Shown: piece by piece, positions 15,515 to 23,162 of the stretch
Layout of the letters: each line of letters begins with the position of its first letter
How positions within the stretch are numbered: position 1 is the first letter of the stretch
Assembly (NCBI GenBank): GCA_016185305.1
Contig: JACPNV010000004.1
Span: 1-43,373, forward strand
Reading direction: 5' to 3'
Source: Actinomycetota bacterium
GTDB lineage: Bacteria > Actinomycetota > Acidimicrobiia > Acidimicrobiales > Acidimicrobilacustridaceae
DNA length: 43,373 bases
Position numbers and translations under genes: made by a program
Notes under the pieces: model-generated
Told to the model about the DNA's origin: nothing
What the model saw: only the letters and a program-made list of their open reading frames with translations
Database searches by the model: none

Positions 15515-16171
15515 TCACCCCGTGAGCTGCCCTGGTTCGAGCCGCTGGATGGTGGCGATTTCGAGGGTGAAGTTCTGCCCGAAAAGACCGGTCAGCTTCG
15601 GTCGATCCACCTTGATGTAGATACCGAGATATTCGACATCGGCCGTGGTGGGGCCATCTTTGCGACTTGTGGGGTTCCATCCGCAGGCCGGCTGTGACCC
15701 GGTGCACGTGAACGGCGCGGTGTTGCCGGTCTGGACGTTGCGGAACGCGTCATACACCGTCGTGTAGACGTTGCACTTCAACGCGGCACTGGAAGCACCG
15801 GTCTTGCAGCCAGCGGGCACCTGCGAAAGAGGCGAGCCGCCGGCGGCCGACCCCGCCCTGAAGATGACGATCCGGTCGAGCCAGCTTGGGGGGATGTTGG
15901 CGAGGTTCTGGCGCAACAGCGCGACTGCCGTGTAGTCCGCCGTGTTGCCCGCGCTCGTCAGCTTGTTCCCCTGGATCGACGCGAACTTCGCGGCGTCCGA
16001 CGTGGCATCGCCGACGGTCAGGTAGTCGCGGAAGATCAGGCCGTATTCGAAAATGAAGAGGAAGATCATTGCCAGGAGCGGCGCGACGAACAAGGCCTCG
16101 AGCATGGCACTGCCCTCGTCGCCGCGGCAGCGACGTTGTTCCGTTCGGTGAGAATTGTCGGTCACGGCCAT
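15515..16171 (-). CDS. TadE-like minor pilin (paralogue 2)
   Basis: 218 aa. GDEGSAMLEALFVAPLLAMIFLFIFEYGLIFRD is the TadE-type membrane segment, with Glu at the pilin position; it is given here by its landmark residues 22-54. The extracellular part contains KCNVYT and LGIYIKV strands and ends RLEPGQLTG, matching paralogue 1. The ATG at 16171 overlaps the end of the Flp-pilin gene by 10 nt, so translation is coupled. It probably forms a heteromeric minor-pilin pair with paralogue 1, by analogy with TadE/TadF; this is inference. Confidence 0.78.
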   Translation of the reverse strand: MAVTDNSHRTEQRRCRGDEGSAMLEALFVAPLLAMIFLFIFEYGLIFRDYLTVGDATSDAAKFASIQGNKLTSAGNTADYTAVALLRQNLANIPPSWLDRIVIFRAGSAAGGSPLSQVPAGCKTGASSAALKCNVYTTVYDAFRNVQTGNTAPFTCTGSQPACGWNPTSRKDGPTTADVEYLGIYIKVDRPKLTGLFGQNFTLEIATIQRLEPGQLTG

Positions 16172-16779
16172 GTGAAGGTCACAGGTGCCGGATAGGAACC
16201 GCCGAAGGTGGGCGTCGACGTTACGTCTGTAATGGTGACGGTCATCTTGTTCGTGTTGTTGTAAGTCGACGGGTAATCGAAGTTGCACGTACCGGCCGCA
16301 TCAGTGGTACACGTTGTGGTTTGGGGGACGTAGCCAGGTGAGGGCATGCCGGGCGCGTAGACCAGGATGCTGAAGCGAATAGTGGCGCCGGGAACCGGAC
16401 CGGAGCCCGACCGAAGTGTCAGGGAGACGCCGACCGTCGGGTAGCCGCCAACCGTCTTCTTTGTAAAGCTCGGTGGCGGGTTCAGCGCGGCCGGAGGCGG
16501 AGCTGTGGTCGTGGGTCCGGCTGTTGTGGCCGTCGTGGGCGGATTGGTGGTGGAAGTCGTCACGTTCAGAGCGCGTACCTGGCACTCCTTCGGCGGCGGC
16601 CGGTACGAGACGCAATCGGCTTGGTTGTTCACCTGGCTGTTGGCCTGGGTTGTGAGGTACTTGCCCGAGCCGATCGACAGCACGCCGAAGAACGCGACAA
16701 GCAGCGCGTACTCGACGAGGGTCGCCGCACGGTCCCCCCGATGCAGCCGCGCGTGCAGCCATCTGACGAGACGTTCCAT
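16162..16779 (-). CDS. Flp-type pilin stem fused to an Ig-like extracellular domain
   Basis: 205 aa. Residues 15-45 carry the Flp pilin pattern (GDRAATLVEYALLVAFFGVL, with Glu and Tyr as in EYAL). Ordinary Flp pilins are about 50-70 residues. Here a Thr/Pro-rich linker (75-105) leads to a C-terminal domain of about 95 residues with a Big_1/invasin-like layout: GVSLTLRSGSGPVPGATIRF, then CTTDAAGTCNFDYP and a terminal strand ending TFTWP. A Cys pair flanks the turn. Start is ATG at 16779 with GGAGG 6 nt upstream; a GTG at 16782 is the alternative. It is the first gene of the pilin operon. An adhesive or structural pilin is likely, but not shown. Confidence 0.72.
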   Translation of the reverse strand: MERLVRWLHARLHRGDRAATLVEYALLVAFFGVLSIGSGKYLTTQANSQVNNQADCVSYRPPPKECQVRALNVTTSTTNPPTTATTAGPTTTAPPPAALNPPPSFTKKTVGGYPTVGVSLTLRSGSGPVPGATIRFSILVYAPGMPSPGYVPQTTTCTTDAAGTCNFDYPSTYNNTNKMTVTITDVTSTPTFGGSYPAPVTFTWP

Positions 16780-17091
16780 CACTGGCCTCCTTCTTCGGCG
16801 CCTACCCAGCGCGACTGGACCGACCGACCGTTGCGTGCCGCTGGCCGGCGCGCCGCTACAAGCGGGCTTTGACCATCCAATGCTGGCACGCCGTCGCGTA
16901 GCATCAGTGAGACTCCATCCGATTGATTTTCAGGTCGAGCACACGGTGCAGATGTACTCAAAAGAGGGAACGGAAAAGGCTCCAGACCCCCGACGAAGGT
17001 AAGCCGGGTAAACGTACCATGCAAATCAGGATTTGGGGAAGGGGGGACGGCAAGTTTTCCTCACCCTCCGTGCATGGGACGGCCGCCTCGG
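16780..17091 (-). other. 312-nt intergenic region: pilin-operon promoter and long leader
   Basis: No gene is seen between the rpmA stop and the first pilin gene. It holds the promoter at 16996-17024 and would give a leader of about 210 nt ending in GGAGG before the ATG. The leader could fold (GC-rich complementary stretches near 16835-16900), but no known riboswitch consensus was recognised. Confidence 0.6.
16996..17024 (-). promoter_or_regulatory. Pilin-operon promoter (TTGCAT-17-TACCTT)
   Basis: On the minus strand -35 TTGCAT (17024-17019) and -10 TACCTT (17001-16996) are separated by 17 nt. This is one of the best sigma-70-like matches in the window. Transcription would start near 16989. 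Confidence 0.6.
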
Positions 17092-17343
17092 TCAGCCCGG
17101 CAGGATGTCGACAAGCTTGCGACCCCGCCGCTGGCCGAACTTCACGGTGCCCTCGACCAGGGCGAACAGGGTGTCGTCGCCGCCGCGACCGACGTTCTCG
17201 CCGGGGTGGATGCGGGTGCCCCGCTGGCGGACGATGATCGTGCCGGCGTGGACCGCCTGGCCGTCGTAGCGCTTCACGCCGAGGCGCTTGCTCTGGGAGT
17301 CGCGGCCGTTGCGGGTGGAGCCGCCACCTTTGGTCTTCGACAT
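17092..17343 (-). CDS. rpmA: 50S ribosomal protein L27
   Basis: 83 aa. L27 lies near the peptidyl-transferase centre. The N-terminus [16 protein letters not shown] and the segments [19 protein letters not shown] and [12 protein letters not shown] are diagnostic. Full length. It follows rplU by 20 nt with an AGGAAGAGG ribosome-binding site. There is no Firmicutes-type cleavable N-terminal extension. Normally followed by obgE; here the pilin cluster intervenes. Confidence 0.97.
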   Translation of the reverse strand: MSKTKGGGSTRNGRDSQSKRLGVKRYDGQAVHAGTIIVRQRGTRIHPGENVGRGGDDTLFALVEGTVKFGQRRGRKLVDILPG

Positions 17344-17363
17344 GGTCTGCCTCTTCCTGCCGA

Positions 17364-17678
17364 TCAACCAGCCGAGATGCCGGTGATCTCGATCCGCGAG
17401 TAGCGCTGGCGGTGACCCCAGCGGCGGGCGCTGTTGGTCTTGTTCTTGTACGTGAACCCCGTGACCTTGGGGCCCTTGGCCTCGCCGACGACCCGCGCCG
17501 AGACCGTCGCCCCGGCGAGCTGGGCCGGGGTGGACAGCACGTCGTCGCCGTCGACCACCAGGACCGGCCGCAGCTCGACGCCGGCGTCAGCATCGGTCGG
17601 GCCGAGCAGCTCGACGTCGAGCGTCTCACCCTCGGAGACCTTGTACTGCTTTCCACCGGTCTTGATCACGGCATACAT
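17364..17678 (-). CDS. rplU: 50S ribosomal protein L21
   Basis: 104 aa. Starts [18 protein letters not shown], the classical L21 N-terminus. The C-terminal [19 protein letters not shown] segment binds 23S rRNA. The upstream extension to 17702 is not used: the ATG at 17678 gives the conserved start and lies 10 nt after a TAGGCT -10. Paired with rpmA as in nearly all bacteria. Confidence 0.97.
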   Translation of the reverse strand: MYAVIKTGGKQYKVSEGETLDVELLGPTDADAGVELRPVLVVDGDDVLSTPAQLAGATVSARVVGEAKGPKVTGFTYKNKTNSARRWGHRQRYSRIEITGISAG

Positions 17679-17688
17679 AGGAGTCGAG

Positions 17689-17718
17689 AGCCTAGAGGAC
17701 ACCGTCCCGCCCGGACAA
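17689..17718 (-). promoter_or_regulatory. rplU promoter (TTGTCC-18-TAGGCT)
   Basis: -10 TAGGCT (17694-17689) ends 10 nt before the rplU ATG, predicting a leader of only a few bases. TTGTCC (17718-17713) sits 18 nt upstream as a possible -35. Confidence 0.5.
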
Positions 17719-17743
17719 CCCGGGCCGACCCGGGCCGACCCGG

Positions 17744-17900
17744 GGCCGCCGTCTCCTACTCCAGCAACGACTGGTCGATCACCAAGTTGCCTCCCGCATG
17801 GGGCCCCGCCGCCCCATGCTCCTCGGCCGCGTTGCTCAGACCGCTCGATCGGCAGGGCGGCCGCCGTCTCCTACTCCAGCAACGACTGATCGATCACCAA
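17744..17900. repeat. Direct repeat duplicating the 3' end of the RNase E/G gene (42 bp, period 115)
   Basis: Copies at 17744-17785 and 17859-17900 differ by one base. The second copy contains the last codons and TAG stop of the RNase E/G gene. The first is a non-functional copy just downstream that would still encode LVIDQSLLE-stop. It looks like a small tandem duplication. Confidence 0.9.
17796..17819 (-). terminator. Hairpin downstream of the RNase E/G gene
   Basis: GCATGGGGC-cccgcc-GCCCCATGC forms a perfect 9-bp stem with a 6-nt loop, 52 nt past the stop and within the duplicated segment. There is no U-tract, so it may be a transcript-end stabiliser or a weak terminator rather than a classical intrinsic terminator. 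Confidence 0.5.
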
Positions 17901-19919
17901 TCCCCGGCCCTCGCATTCGGGGCAGAGGCCGGAGAACGACTCGAGCAGGCCCTCGCCGATGCGCTTGCGGGTCATCTCGACCAGGCCGAGCTCGGAGATG
18001 TCGAACACCTGGGTTCGGGTCTTGTCGCGGGCCAGCGCGTTGCGGAAGGCCCGGATCACCTGGCGGCGGTTGTCCTCGATCTCCATGTCGATGAAGTCAC
18101 AGACGATGATGCCGCCGATGTCGCGCAGGCGGAGCTGCTTGGCGATCTCTTCCGCCGCTTCGAGGTTGTTCTTGAACACCGTCTCTTCCAGGCTCGACGA
18201 GCCGACGTTCTTGCCGGTGTTGACGTCGATCACGGTGAGCGCCTCGGTGTGCTCGACGATCAGCGAGCCACCCGACGGCAGCCACACCTTGCGGTCGAGG
18301 GCCCGATGCAACTGCTCGTGCACGTGGTAGCGCTCGAAGACCGAGAGCGGCTCTTTGGACCGGTCATAGAACTGCACCCGGTCGGCGAGGGTGGGCGAGA
18401 TCGCCGCGACATAGGACCGCACCTCGTCGTGCAGCTTGGCGTCGTCGATCATGACGCCCCGGTAGTCCTGGTTGAACTCCTCGCGGATGACGCGGACCGC
18501 CATGTCGGGCTCGCGGTACAGCAGCGCCGGTGCCCGCACGGTCTTGGTCAGCTTGTCGATCCGCTCCCACTGCTCCACGAGCTGGGTCACGTCGCGCACG
18601 ATCTCCTCGGCCGTGACGCTCTCGGCCGCGGTCCGCACGATGATTCCGTGCTGGGCCGGCTTGACCTTGTCGAGGATGCGGCGAAGGCGCTTGCGCTCGT
18701 CGTCGGCCAGACGCTTCGAGATGCCAAAGGTCTTGCTGTTGGGGATCAGCACCACGAACCGTCCCGGCAGCGAGACCTCCTGGGTGAGCCGGGCACCCTT
18801 GTGCGCGATCGGGTTCTTGGTGACCTGGCAGAGCACGGTCTGCTTCGCCTTGAGCATCTGCTCGATCTTGAGGTCGCCCCGCTCCTCGATGTCTTCCGCG
18901 TCGTACTGGACGTCGCCCCGGTAGAGCACGGCGTTCTTCGGCGTGCCGATGTCGACGAACGCGGCCTCCATGCCCGGCAGGACGTTCTGCACCCGACCGA
19001 GGTAGATGTTGCCGTGGATCTGGAACACGTCGTCGGCCGGTCTCGACACGTAGTCCTCGATGAGGTTGCGGCCTTCGAGCACCGCGATCTGGGTCGCCTT
19101 CGGGCTGACGCTGACCACCATCAGGTAGCGCCCGACGGGGCGCCCCTTGCGCTCGCGGCCCTTGCGGCTGCTGAGGGTCTCCTCGTCGAGCTCGAGCGCC
19201 TCGGTGGGAAGGGCCGCCTCGACCGGCTTGACCGCCCGGTTCGCTTTCGGGGGACGGGGCCCCTTGCCCTCGGACTTTCGCCCACGGCCGGCCCCGCCCC
19301 GGCCCTTCGCGCCAGAGGGCGCTCCCTTGGCCCGAGCGCCGCGCTCCGGTCCCGCTTTCGGCTTGACGTCGGGGGCGCTCGCCGGCGCCGGTCGCGTGTC
19401 GCCGATCTTCGGTCGCTTCACAAGGGCCCGCTCGGCCGCTTCGGGCGACTTGGGCCGGCCCTCGATGATCCGTTCGGGGAGCTCGTCGGGCATGCGGCTC
19501 TTCGCCGTTCCCTTCGGGCGCGGTGTCGTGCCGGGCAACGGTTCGGGGCCGATGGTGCCACCCGATGGCGCCTTCGACGCCGACTCGGGCGCGCCGGCGC
19601 TCTCGCCAGTTGGGACGGCATCGCCGTTCCGGCTGCGGTTCTTCCCGCCGCGCGAGCCACGACGGCGCTTCGAGGTCGCGGTTGCACCCTCGTTCTCTCC
19701 GGTGCTGGTCGTCGCCGAGGCGGCGCCGGCGCCCGTGGCGCGGGTCGGGTTCGTAGGCTTCGCCGGTTGCTTGGCTGGTTGCTTGGCTGGTTGCTTGCCA
19801 GATGCTCGCACCGCCGAGCCGTCAGCCCGGCTGCTGGCCGCCTTGCTCGGCGGCTTGGCTGGCGATCGGGCGGCGTTCGCCGCGGTCGGCGGGGACGGGT
19901 CGTCCACCGGTTCGGACAT
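17871..19919 (-). CDS. rne: Ribonuclease E/G family endoribonuclease
   Basis: 682 aa. Cuts single-stranded AU-rich RNA in mRNA decay and rRNA maturation. Residues 1-245 are a low-complexity Lys/Arg/Pro/Ala-rich arm. The catalytic core runs from about 265: S1 domain (NIYLGRVQNVLPGMEAAFVDIG, 304-325), 5'-sensor and RNase H-like region, metal-binding Asp565 (VIDVNTGK) and Asp608 (VCDFIDM), and the Zn-link Cys666-x2-Cys669. As in actinobacterial homologues, the disordered region is N-terminal, not C-terminal as in E. coli. A 12-bp DNA repeat (about 19766-19800) encodes repeated AKQP. ATG at 19919 follows AAGGGAA and lies 12 nt after the DUF2344 gene. Confidence 0.94.
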   Translation of the reverse strand: MSEPVDDPSPPTAANAARSPAKPPSKAASSRADGSAVRASGKQPAKQPAKQPAKPTNPTRATGAGAASATTSTGENEGATATSKRRRGSRGGKNRSRNGDAVPTGESAGAPESASKAPSGGTIGPEPLPGTTPRPKGTAKSRMPDELPERIIEGRPKSPEAAERALVKRPKIGDTRPAPASAPDVKPKAGPERGARAKGAPSGAKGRGGAGRGRKSEGKGPRPPKANRAVKPVEAALPTEALELDEETLSSRKGRERKGRPVGRYLMVVSVSPKATQIAVLEGRNLIEDYVSRPADDVFQIHGNIYLGRVQNVLPGMEAAFVDIGTPKNAVLYRGDVQYDAEDIEERGDLKIEQMLKAKQTVLCQVTKNPIAHKGARLTQEVSLPGRFVVLIPNSKTFGISKRLADDERKRLRRILDKVKPAQHGIIVRTAAESVTAEEIVRDVTQLVEQWERIDKLTKTVRAPALLYREPDMAVRVIREEFNQDYRGVMIDDAKLHDEVRSYVAAISPTLADRVQFYDRSKEPLSVFERYHVHEQLHRALDRKVWLPSGGSLIVEHTEALTVIDVNTGKNVGSSSLEETVFKNNLEAAEEIAKQLRLRDIGGIIVCDFIDMEIEDNRRQVIRAFRNALARDKTRTQVFDISELGLVEMTRKRIGEGLLESFSGLCPECEGRGLVIDQSLLE

Positions 19920-19931
19920 GGGAGTTCCCTT

Positions 19932-20735
19932 TCATGACGCACGCTGCTCGGCGCGCGTGGCCCACGGCGGGGCTGCGAGCGGCTCGTGCCGCGCGCCCTG
20001 CCCGTCGACCCATTGATGCGTTCGGCAGACCAAGCCTTCCTCGAGGATCGGCTCATCGTTGGCGACCGCGCGCAGGAGGTCGTCACCGGTCAGCACGAGC
20101 CGGCGCTCGTCGCCGGCCAGGGCGCCGAGCAACTCGGAAGGTCGGAGACCCCGCGGCTGGGTGCCGAGCTCGGCTTCGAGCGACGTGCCGGCTGGGCGAT
20201 GCCCGGGGAGCGGGCCGAGAACGGCCAGGGTGTGGATGTAGGGGCGGATGTCGTCGGTGACATCGTGGCCCTTTCGCTGCCGGGTGACCGTGACGGTCTC
20301 GGCCGCGAGGAGGCGGTCGGCGGCCGTCGTCGCTTCGCTCGGCGACAACCCGACGGCCTCGATGCGCCAGGTGCAACTGGTGACCGCCTGCTGCAACGAC
20401 GGCGACCGCGGGTCGATCGCCACCGACGCGTCGACGGTGATGCCCTCGGGGAGCAGCGGCGTCAGCCGCTCGGGGAGGGTAGGGATGTCCGCGGCGGCCA
20501 GCTCCGCGGCACGGAAGTCGATGTCGACGTACTCGCCCCACGACTCATAGCCGGTGGGCAAGGCCAAGCCGAAGTGGACCTTCGCCCGAGGGTTGAAGCC
20601 TTCGGTCAGGGCAACGGGCAGCCCGGCGCGCCGCACGGCACGCTCCCACAGGCGGGCGACGTCGCGGTGGCTGGTGAAGCGGACCTTGCCGAGCTTGGCG
20701 AACCGGAACCGGACGCGCGTGTTGGCGGGATTCAC
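19932..20735 (-). CDS. TIGR03936/DUF2344 radical-SAM-linked protein
   Basis: 267 aa. The N-terminal RVRFRFAKLGKVRFTSHRD and GFNPRAKVHFGLALPTGYES segments mark the DUF2344 family, which occurs beside or fused to TIGR03960 radical SAM proteins. The biochemical role is not established; an RNA or ribosome link has been supposed from its constant position next to RNase E/G and rplU. The GTG/ATG overlap with the upstream radical SAM gene (4 nt) shows tight coupling. The last 50 residues are less conserved in character. No metal-binding motif is seen. Confidence 0.9.
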   Translation of the reverse strand: MNPANTRVRFRFAKLGKVRFTSHRDVARLWERAVRRAGLPVALTEGFNPRAKVHFGLALPTGYESWGEYVDIDFRAAELAAADIPTLPERLTPLLPEGITVDASVAIDPRSPSLQQAVTSCTWRIEAVGLSPSEATTAADRLLAAETVTVTRQRKGHDVTDDIRPYIHTLAVLGPLPGHRPAGTSLEAELGTQPRGLRPSELLGALAGDERRLVLTGDDLLRAVANDEPILEEGLVCRTHQWVDGQGARHEPLAAPPWATRAEQRAS

Positions 20736-22720
20736 GACGCCGCCACCACCGGTTCGGGCTTGCGGCCGAGCAGCGTCACCGGCACCGCTCCCCCACCGAG
20801 CAGGTCTTGACCCGTGCCCTGGCTGCCGCCGGCCGGTGGCGTCGCCGAGGCCACGATGTGCTCGATGCCGTAGCCCGTGCAGGCGCCGCAGTCATAGCAC
20901 GGGGTCCACCGGCAGTCGGGCAGGCCGACCTCGGCGAGCGCGTCGCGCCAGTCGTGCCAGAGGAAGTCTTTGTGCAGGCCGGCCGAGAGGTGGTCCCACG
21001 GCAGCACCTCGCCCTCGGTGCGGTGGCGGTAGACGTACCAGTCGATCGACACCCCGTGATCGGCCATCGCCTTGACCCACAGATCGTGCGCGAACAGCTC
21101 GGACCACTCCTGGAAGACGCCACCTTCGCGCCAGACCTGCTCGATGACCGGGCCGAGGCGCCGGTCGCCCCGGCTCATCAGCCCCTCGACGAAGGTGGCC
21201 TTGGGATCGTGCCACTTGAGCTGCACGCCCCGGTTGGCCGACGGGCGGCCCTTGCCCCGGCCGAGGTCGTCGCGCAGCAGGCCGATCTTGCGCTGGAGCT
21301 CGGCCACGGTGTTCTGGCCGAACCACTGGAACGGCGTGAACGGCTTGGGGACGAACCCGCCGACCGAGACCGTCACGGACGCGTTGCCCTTGTGGTAGCG
21401 ACGGCCGATCTCGACGCAGTTGCGGCCCAGCTCGGCGATGCCCAGCGTGTCGTCGTCGGTCTCGGTGGGCAGGCCGGTGAGGAAGTACAGCTTCATGCGC
21501 CGCCACCCTTGCGAGTAGGCCGACTCGACCGCGGCGTAGAGGTCTTCCTCGCGGATCAACTTGTTGATCACCTGGCGCATGCGCCACGTGCCGGCCTCGG
21601 GCGCGAACGTGAGGCCGGTGCGGCGGGCCTTTTGGATCTCGGCCGCGATGCCAACCGTGAATGCATCGACGCGCAGGCTCGGGAGCGAGACCGTCACGGC
21701 GTTGCCGTTCGGCGCGTCGGCGATGGTGCCGGCCACGACCTTCTCGATGCCCGAGAAGTCGGCGGAGGACAGCGAGGTCAGCGCCACCTCGTCGTAGCCG
21801 GTGCGGCGGATGCCCTCGGACACCATGTGCCGCACCTGCTCGGCGGGACGTTCGCGCACCGGCCGGGTGATCATGCCGGCCTGGCAGAACCGGCAGCCGC
21901 GGGTGCAGCCCCGGAAGACCTCGACGTTCAGCCGGTCGTGCACGACCTCGGTGAGCGGCACGAGCTGTCGGCGGGGGTAAGGCCAGTCGGCGAGATCGGC
22001 GACGGTGCGCTTGTCGATCAGTGCCGGCGCGTCGGACACCGTCGGCTCGACCGCGACCAGCGCGGTGCCGTCGTAGGTCGCTTCGTACAACGACGGCACG
22101 TAGACCCCGGGGATGCGGGCCAGCGCGCGCAGCACGTGCTGGCGCGAGCCTTCGGTGCGCCCGCCTGCCTTCCAGTCGCGGATCACCTCGGTGATCTCAC
22201 TCACGACTTCTTCGCCGTCGCCGAGCACGACGAAGTCGAGGAAGTCGGCCAGCGGCTCGGGGTTGTAGGTGCAGTGCCCGCCCGCGCCGATCAGCGGGTG
22301 CTCGGGGCGGCGCTCGGCGCTTCGCACCGGCACGCCGGCCAGGTCGATGCAGTTGAGGACGTTGGTGTAGACGAGCTCGGCGGACAGGTTGAAGGCGATG
22401 ACGTCGAACTCGGCCGCGGGGCGGTGCGTGTCGAGCGAGAACAGCGGCAACCGGCGAGCGCGCAGGAGCGACTCGAGGTCGGTCCACGGCGCGTAGGCCC
22501 GCTCGGCCAGGGCGTCATCGCGCTCGTTGAGGATCTCATAGAGGATCTGGAGACCCTGGTTGGGCAGCCCGATCTCGTAAGCGTCGGGATAGACGAGGAG
22601 CCATCCCACCTGCCGCTGATCGTGATGGGGTCGTTGCGAACCATCTTCGAGACCGATGTAGCGCGCTGGCTTTTGGACCTTGGCCAGCAGGAGTTCGAGC
22701 TCTGGCCAGATGGTGGTCAT
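20732..22720 (-). CDS. TIGR03960 family B12-binding radical SAM protein
   Basis: 662 aa. Residues about 20-200 resemble a cobalamin-binding domain (YPDAYEIGLPNQGLQILYEI, FDVIAFNLSAELVYTN). The radical SAM core follows, with the [4Fe-4S] motif Cys272-x3-Cys276-x2-Cys279 (GCTRGCRFCQAG). Later landmarks are GLTFAPEAGTWRMRQVINK and LYFLTGLPTETDDD. A Cys-rich C-terminus (TPCYDCGACTGYG) may hold a second cluster. The substrate is unknown; the family's position upstream of DUF2344 and RNase E/G is conserved. The ATG at 22720 lies 9 nt after a TAGGCT -10. Confidence 0.92.
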   Translation of the reverse strand: MTTIWPELELLLAKVQKPARYIGLEDGSQRPHHDQRQVGWLLVYPDAYEIGLPNQGLQILYEILNERDDALAERAYAPWTDLESLLRARRLPLFSLDTHRPAAEFDVIAFNLSAELVYTNVLNCIDLAGVPVRSAERRPEHPLIGAGGHCTYNPEPLADFLDFVVLGDGEEVVSEITEVIRDWKAGGRTEGSRQHVLRALARIPGVYVPSLYEATYDGTALVAVEPTVSDAPALIDKRTVADLADWPYPRRQLVPLTEVVHDRLNVEVFRGCTRGCRFCQAGMITRPVRERPAEQVRHMVSEGIRRTGYDEVALTSLSSADFSGIEKVVAGTIADAPNGNAVTVSLPSLRVDAFTVGIAAEIQKARRTGLTFAPEAGTWRMRQVINKLIREEDLYAAVESAYSQGWRRMKLYFLTGLPTETDDDTLGIAELGRNCVEIGRRYHKGNASVTVSVGGFVPKPFTPFQWFGQNTVAELQRKIGLLRDDLGRGKGRPSANRGVQLKWHDPKATFVEGLMSRGDRRLGPVIEQVWREGGVFQEWSELFAHDLWVKAMADHGVSIDWYVYRHRTEGEVLPWDHLSAGLHKDFLWHDWRDALAEVGLPDCRWTPCYDCGACTGYGIEHIVASATPPAGGSQGTGQDLLGGGAVPVTLLGRKPEPVVAAS

Positions 22721-22729
22721 GTCCGCAAC

Positions 22730-22735
22730 AGCCTA
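22730..22735 (-). promoter_or_regulatory. -10 element (TAGGCT) of the radical SAM gene
   Basis: On the minus strand TAGGCT ends 9 nt before the ATG at 22720. This separates the radical SAM/DUF2344/RNase E-G unit from the toxin-antitoxin pair upstream. Confidence 0.5.
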
Positions 22736-22772
22736 CCGAACGACCGGTCGCGAAGGGGAAAGCCCGGCGGTG

Positions 22773-23162
22773 CTATGCGGGCATGACCTCTACGTCGTAA
22801 CGACGGAACACCTCGTCGGCGGTGATGATCACGAGCCTGTCGACCGTGGCTTGTGCGATGAGCAAACGGTCGAACGGATCTCGGTGATGAAGGGGAAGGT
22901 CGGCGACTGCGCACGTGTGACGATGCTCGATGGTCAGCGGACTCAACCCGCTGAGGCCCATCCGGGGGCGGATGTACTCGGCCGGGGGGGCTGGTAGTTC
23001 CAGCGTCCCAGCCGAGTACTTGAGGGCGATCGCCCACGCGGAGGCCGACGAGAGCAGCACCGTGTTTTGCGGGTCGATCAGCGTGGCCTGGGTGTCACCG
23101 CTCAGACGGCTCCAGGATGACTGGCTCCAGAGGAAGGTGTGGGTGTCGAGCAGGACACGCAT
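22773..23162 (-). CDS. PIN-domain toxin homologue with a missing active-site Glu
   Basis: 129 aa. The order of motifs is that of the VapC-like group partnered by Phd antitoxins: LLDTHTFLW (first Asp), SASAWAIALK, HHRDPFDRLLIAQA (acidic pair) and IITADEVFRRY. In this group the second motif normally reads S-A-W-E-I-A-x-K; here the Glu codon position is GCG (Ala), one base from GAG. Loss of that magnesium ligand should weaken or abolish RNase activity. The ATG at 23162 overlaps the antitoxin stop by one base (TGATG). It lies between rodA and the radical SAM gene. Confidence 0.85.
   Translation of the reverse strand: MRVLLDTHTFLWSQSSWSRLSGDTQATLIDPQNTVLLSSASAWAIALKYSAGTLELPAPPAEYIRPRMGLSGLSPLTIEHRHTCAVADLPLHHRDPFDRLLIAQATVDRLVIITADEVFRRYDVEVMPA

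Noticed and set aside
16965..17017. Plus-strand similarity to the cyclic-di-GMP-I (GEMM) riboswitch 3' end (GGTAAGCCGGG...TACC), attractive near pilin genes
   Set aside because: The first conserved half (GGCAAACC and the tetraloop helix) is absent, it is on the opposite strand to the pilin operon with no plus-strand gene downstream, and the same bases form the minus-strand promoter.
17412..19937. 841-codon plus-strand open frame antisense to the RNase E/G gene and rplU
   Set aside because: It crosses two certain genes and their promoter, and has shadow-type composition without motifs.
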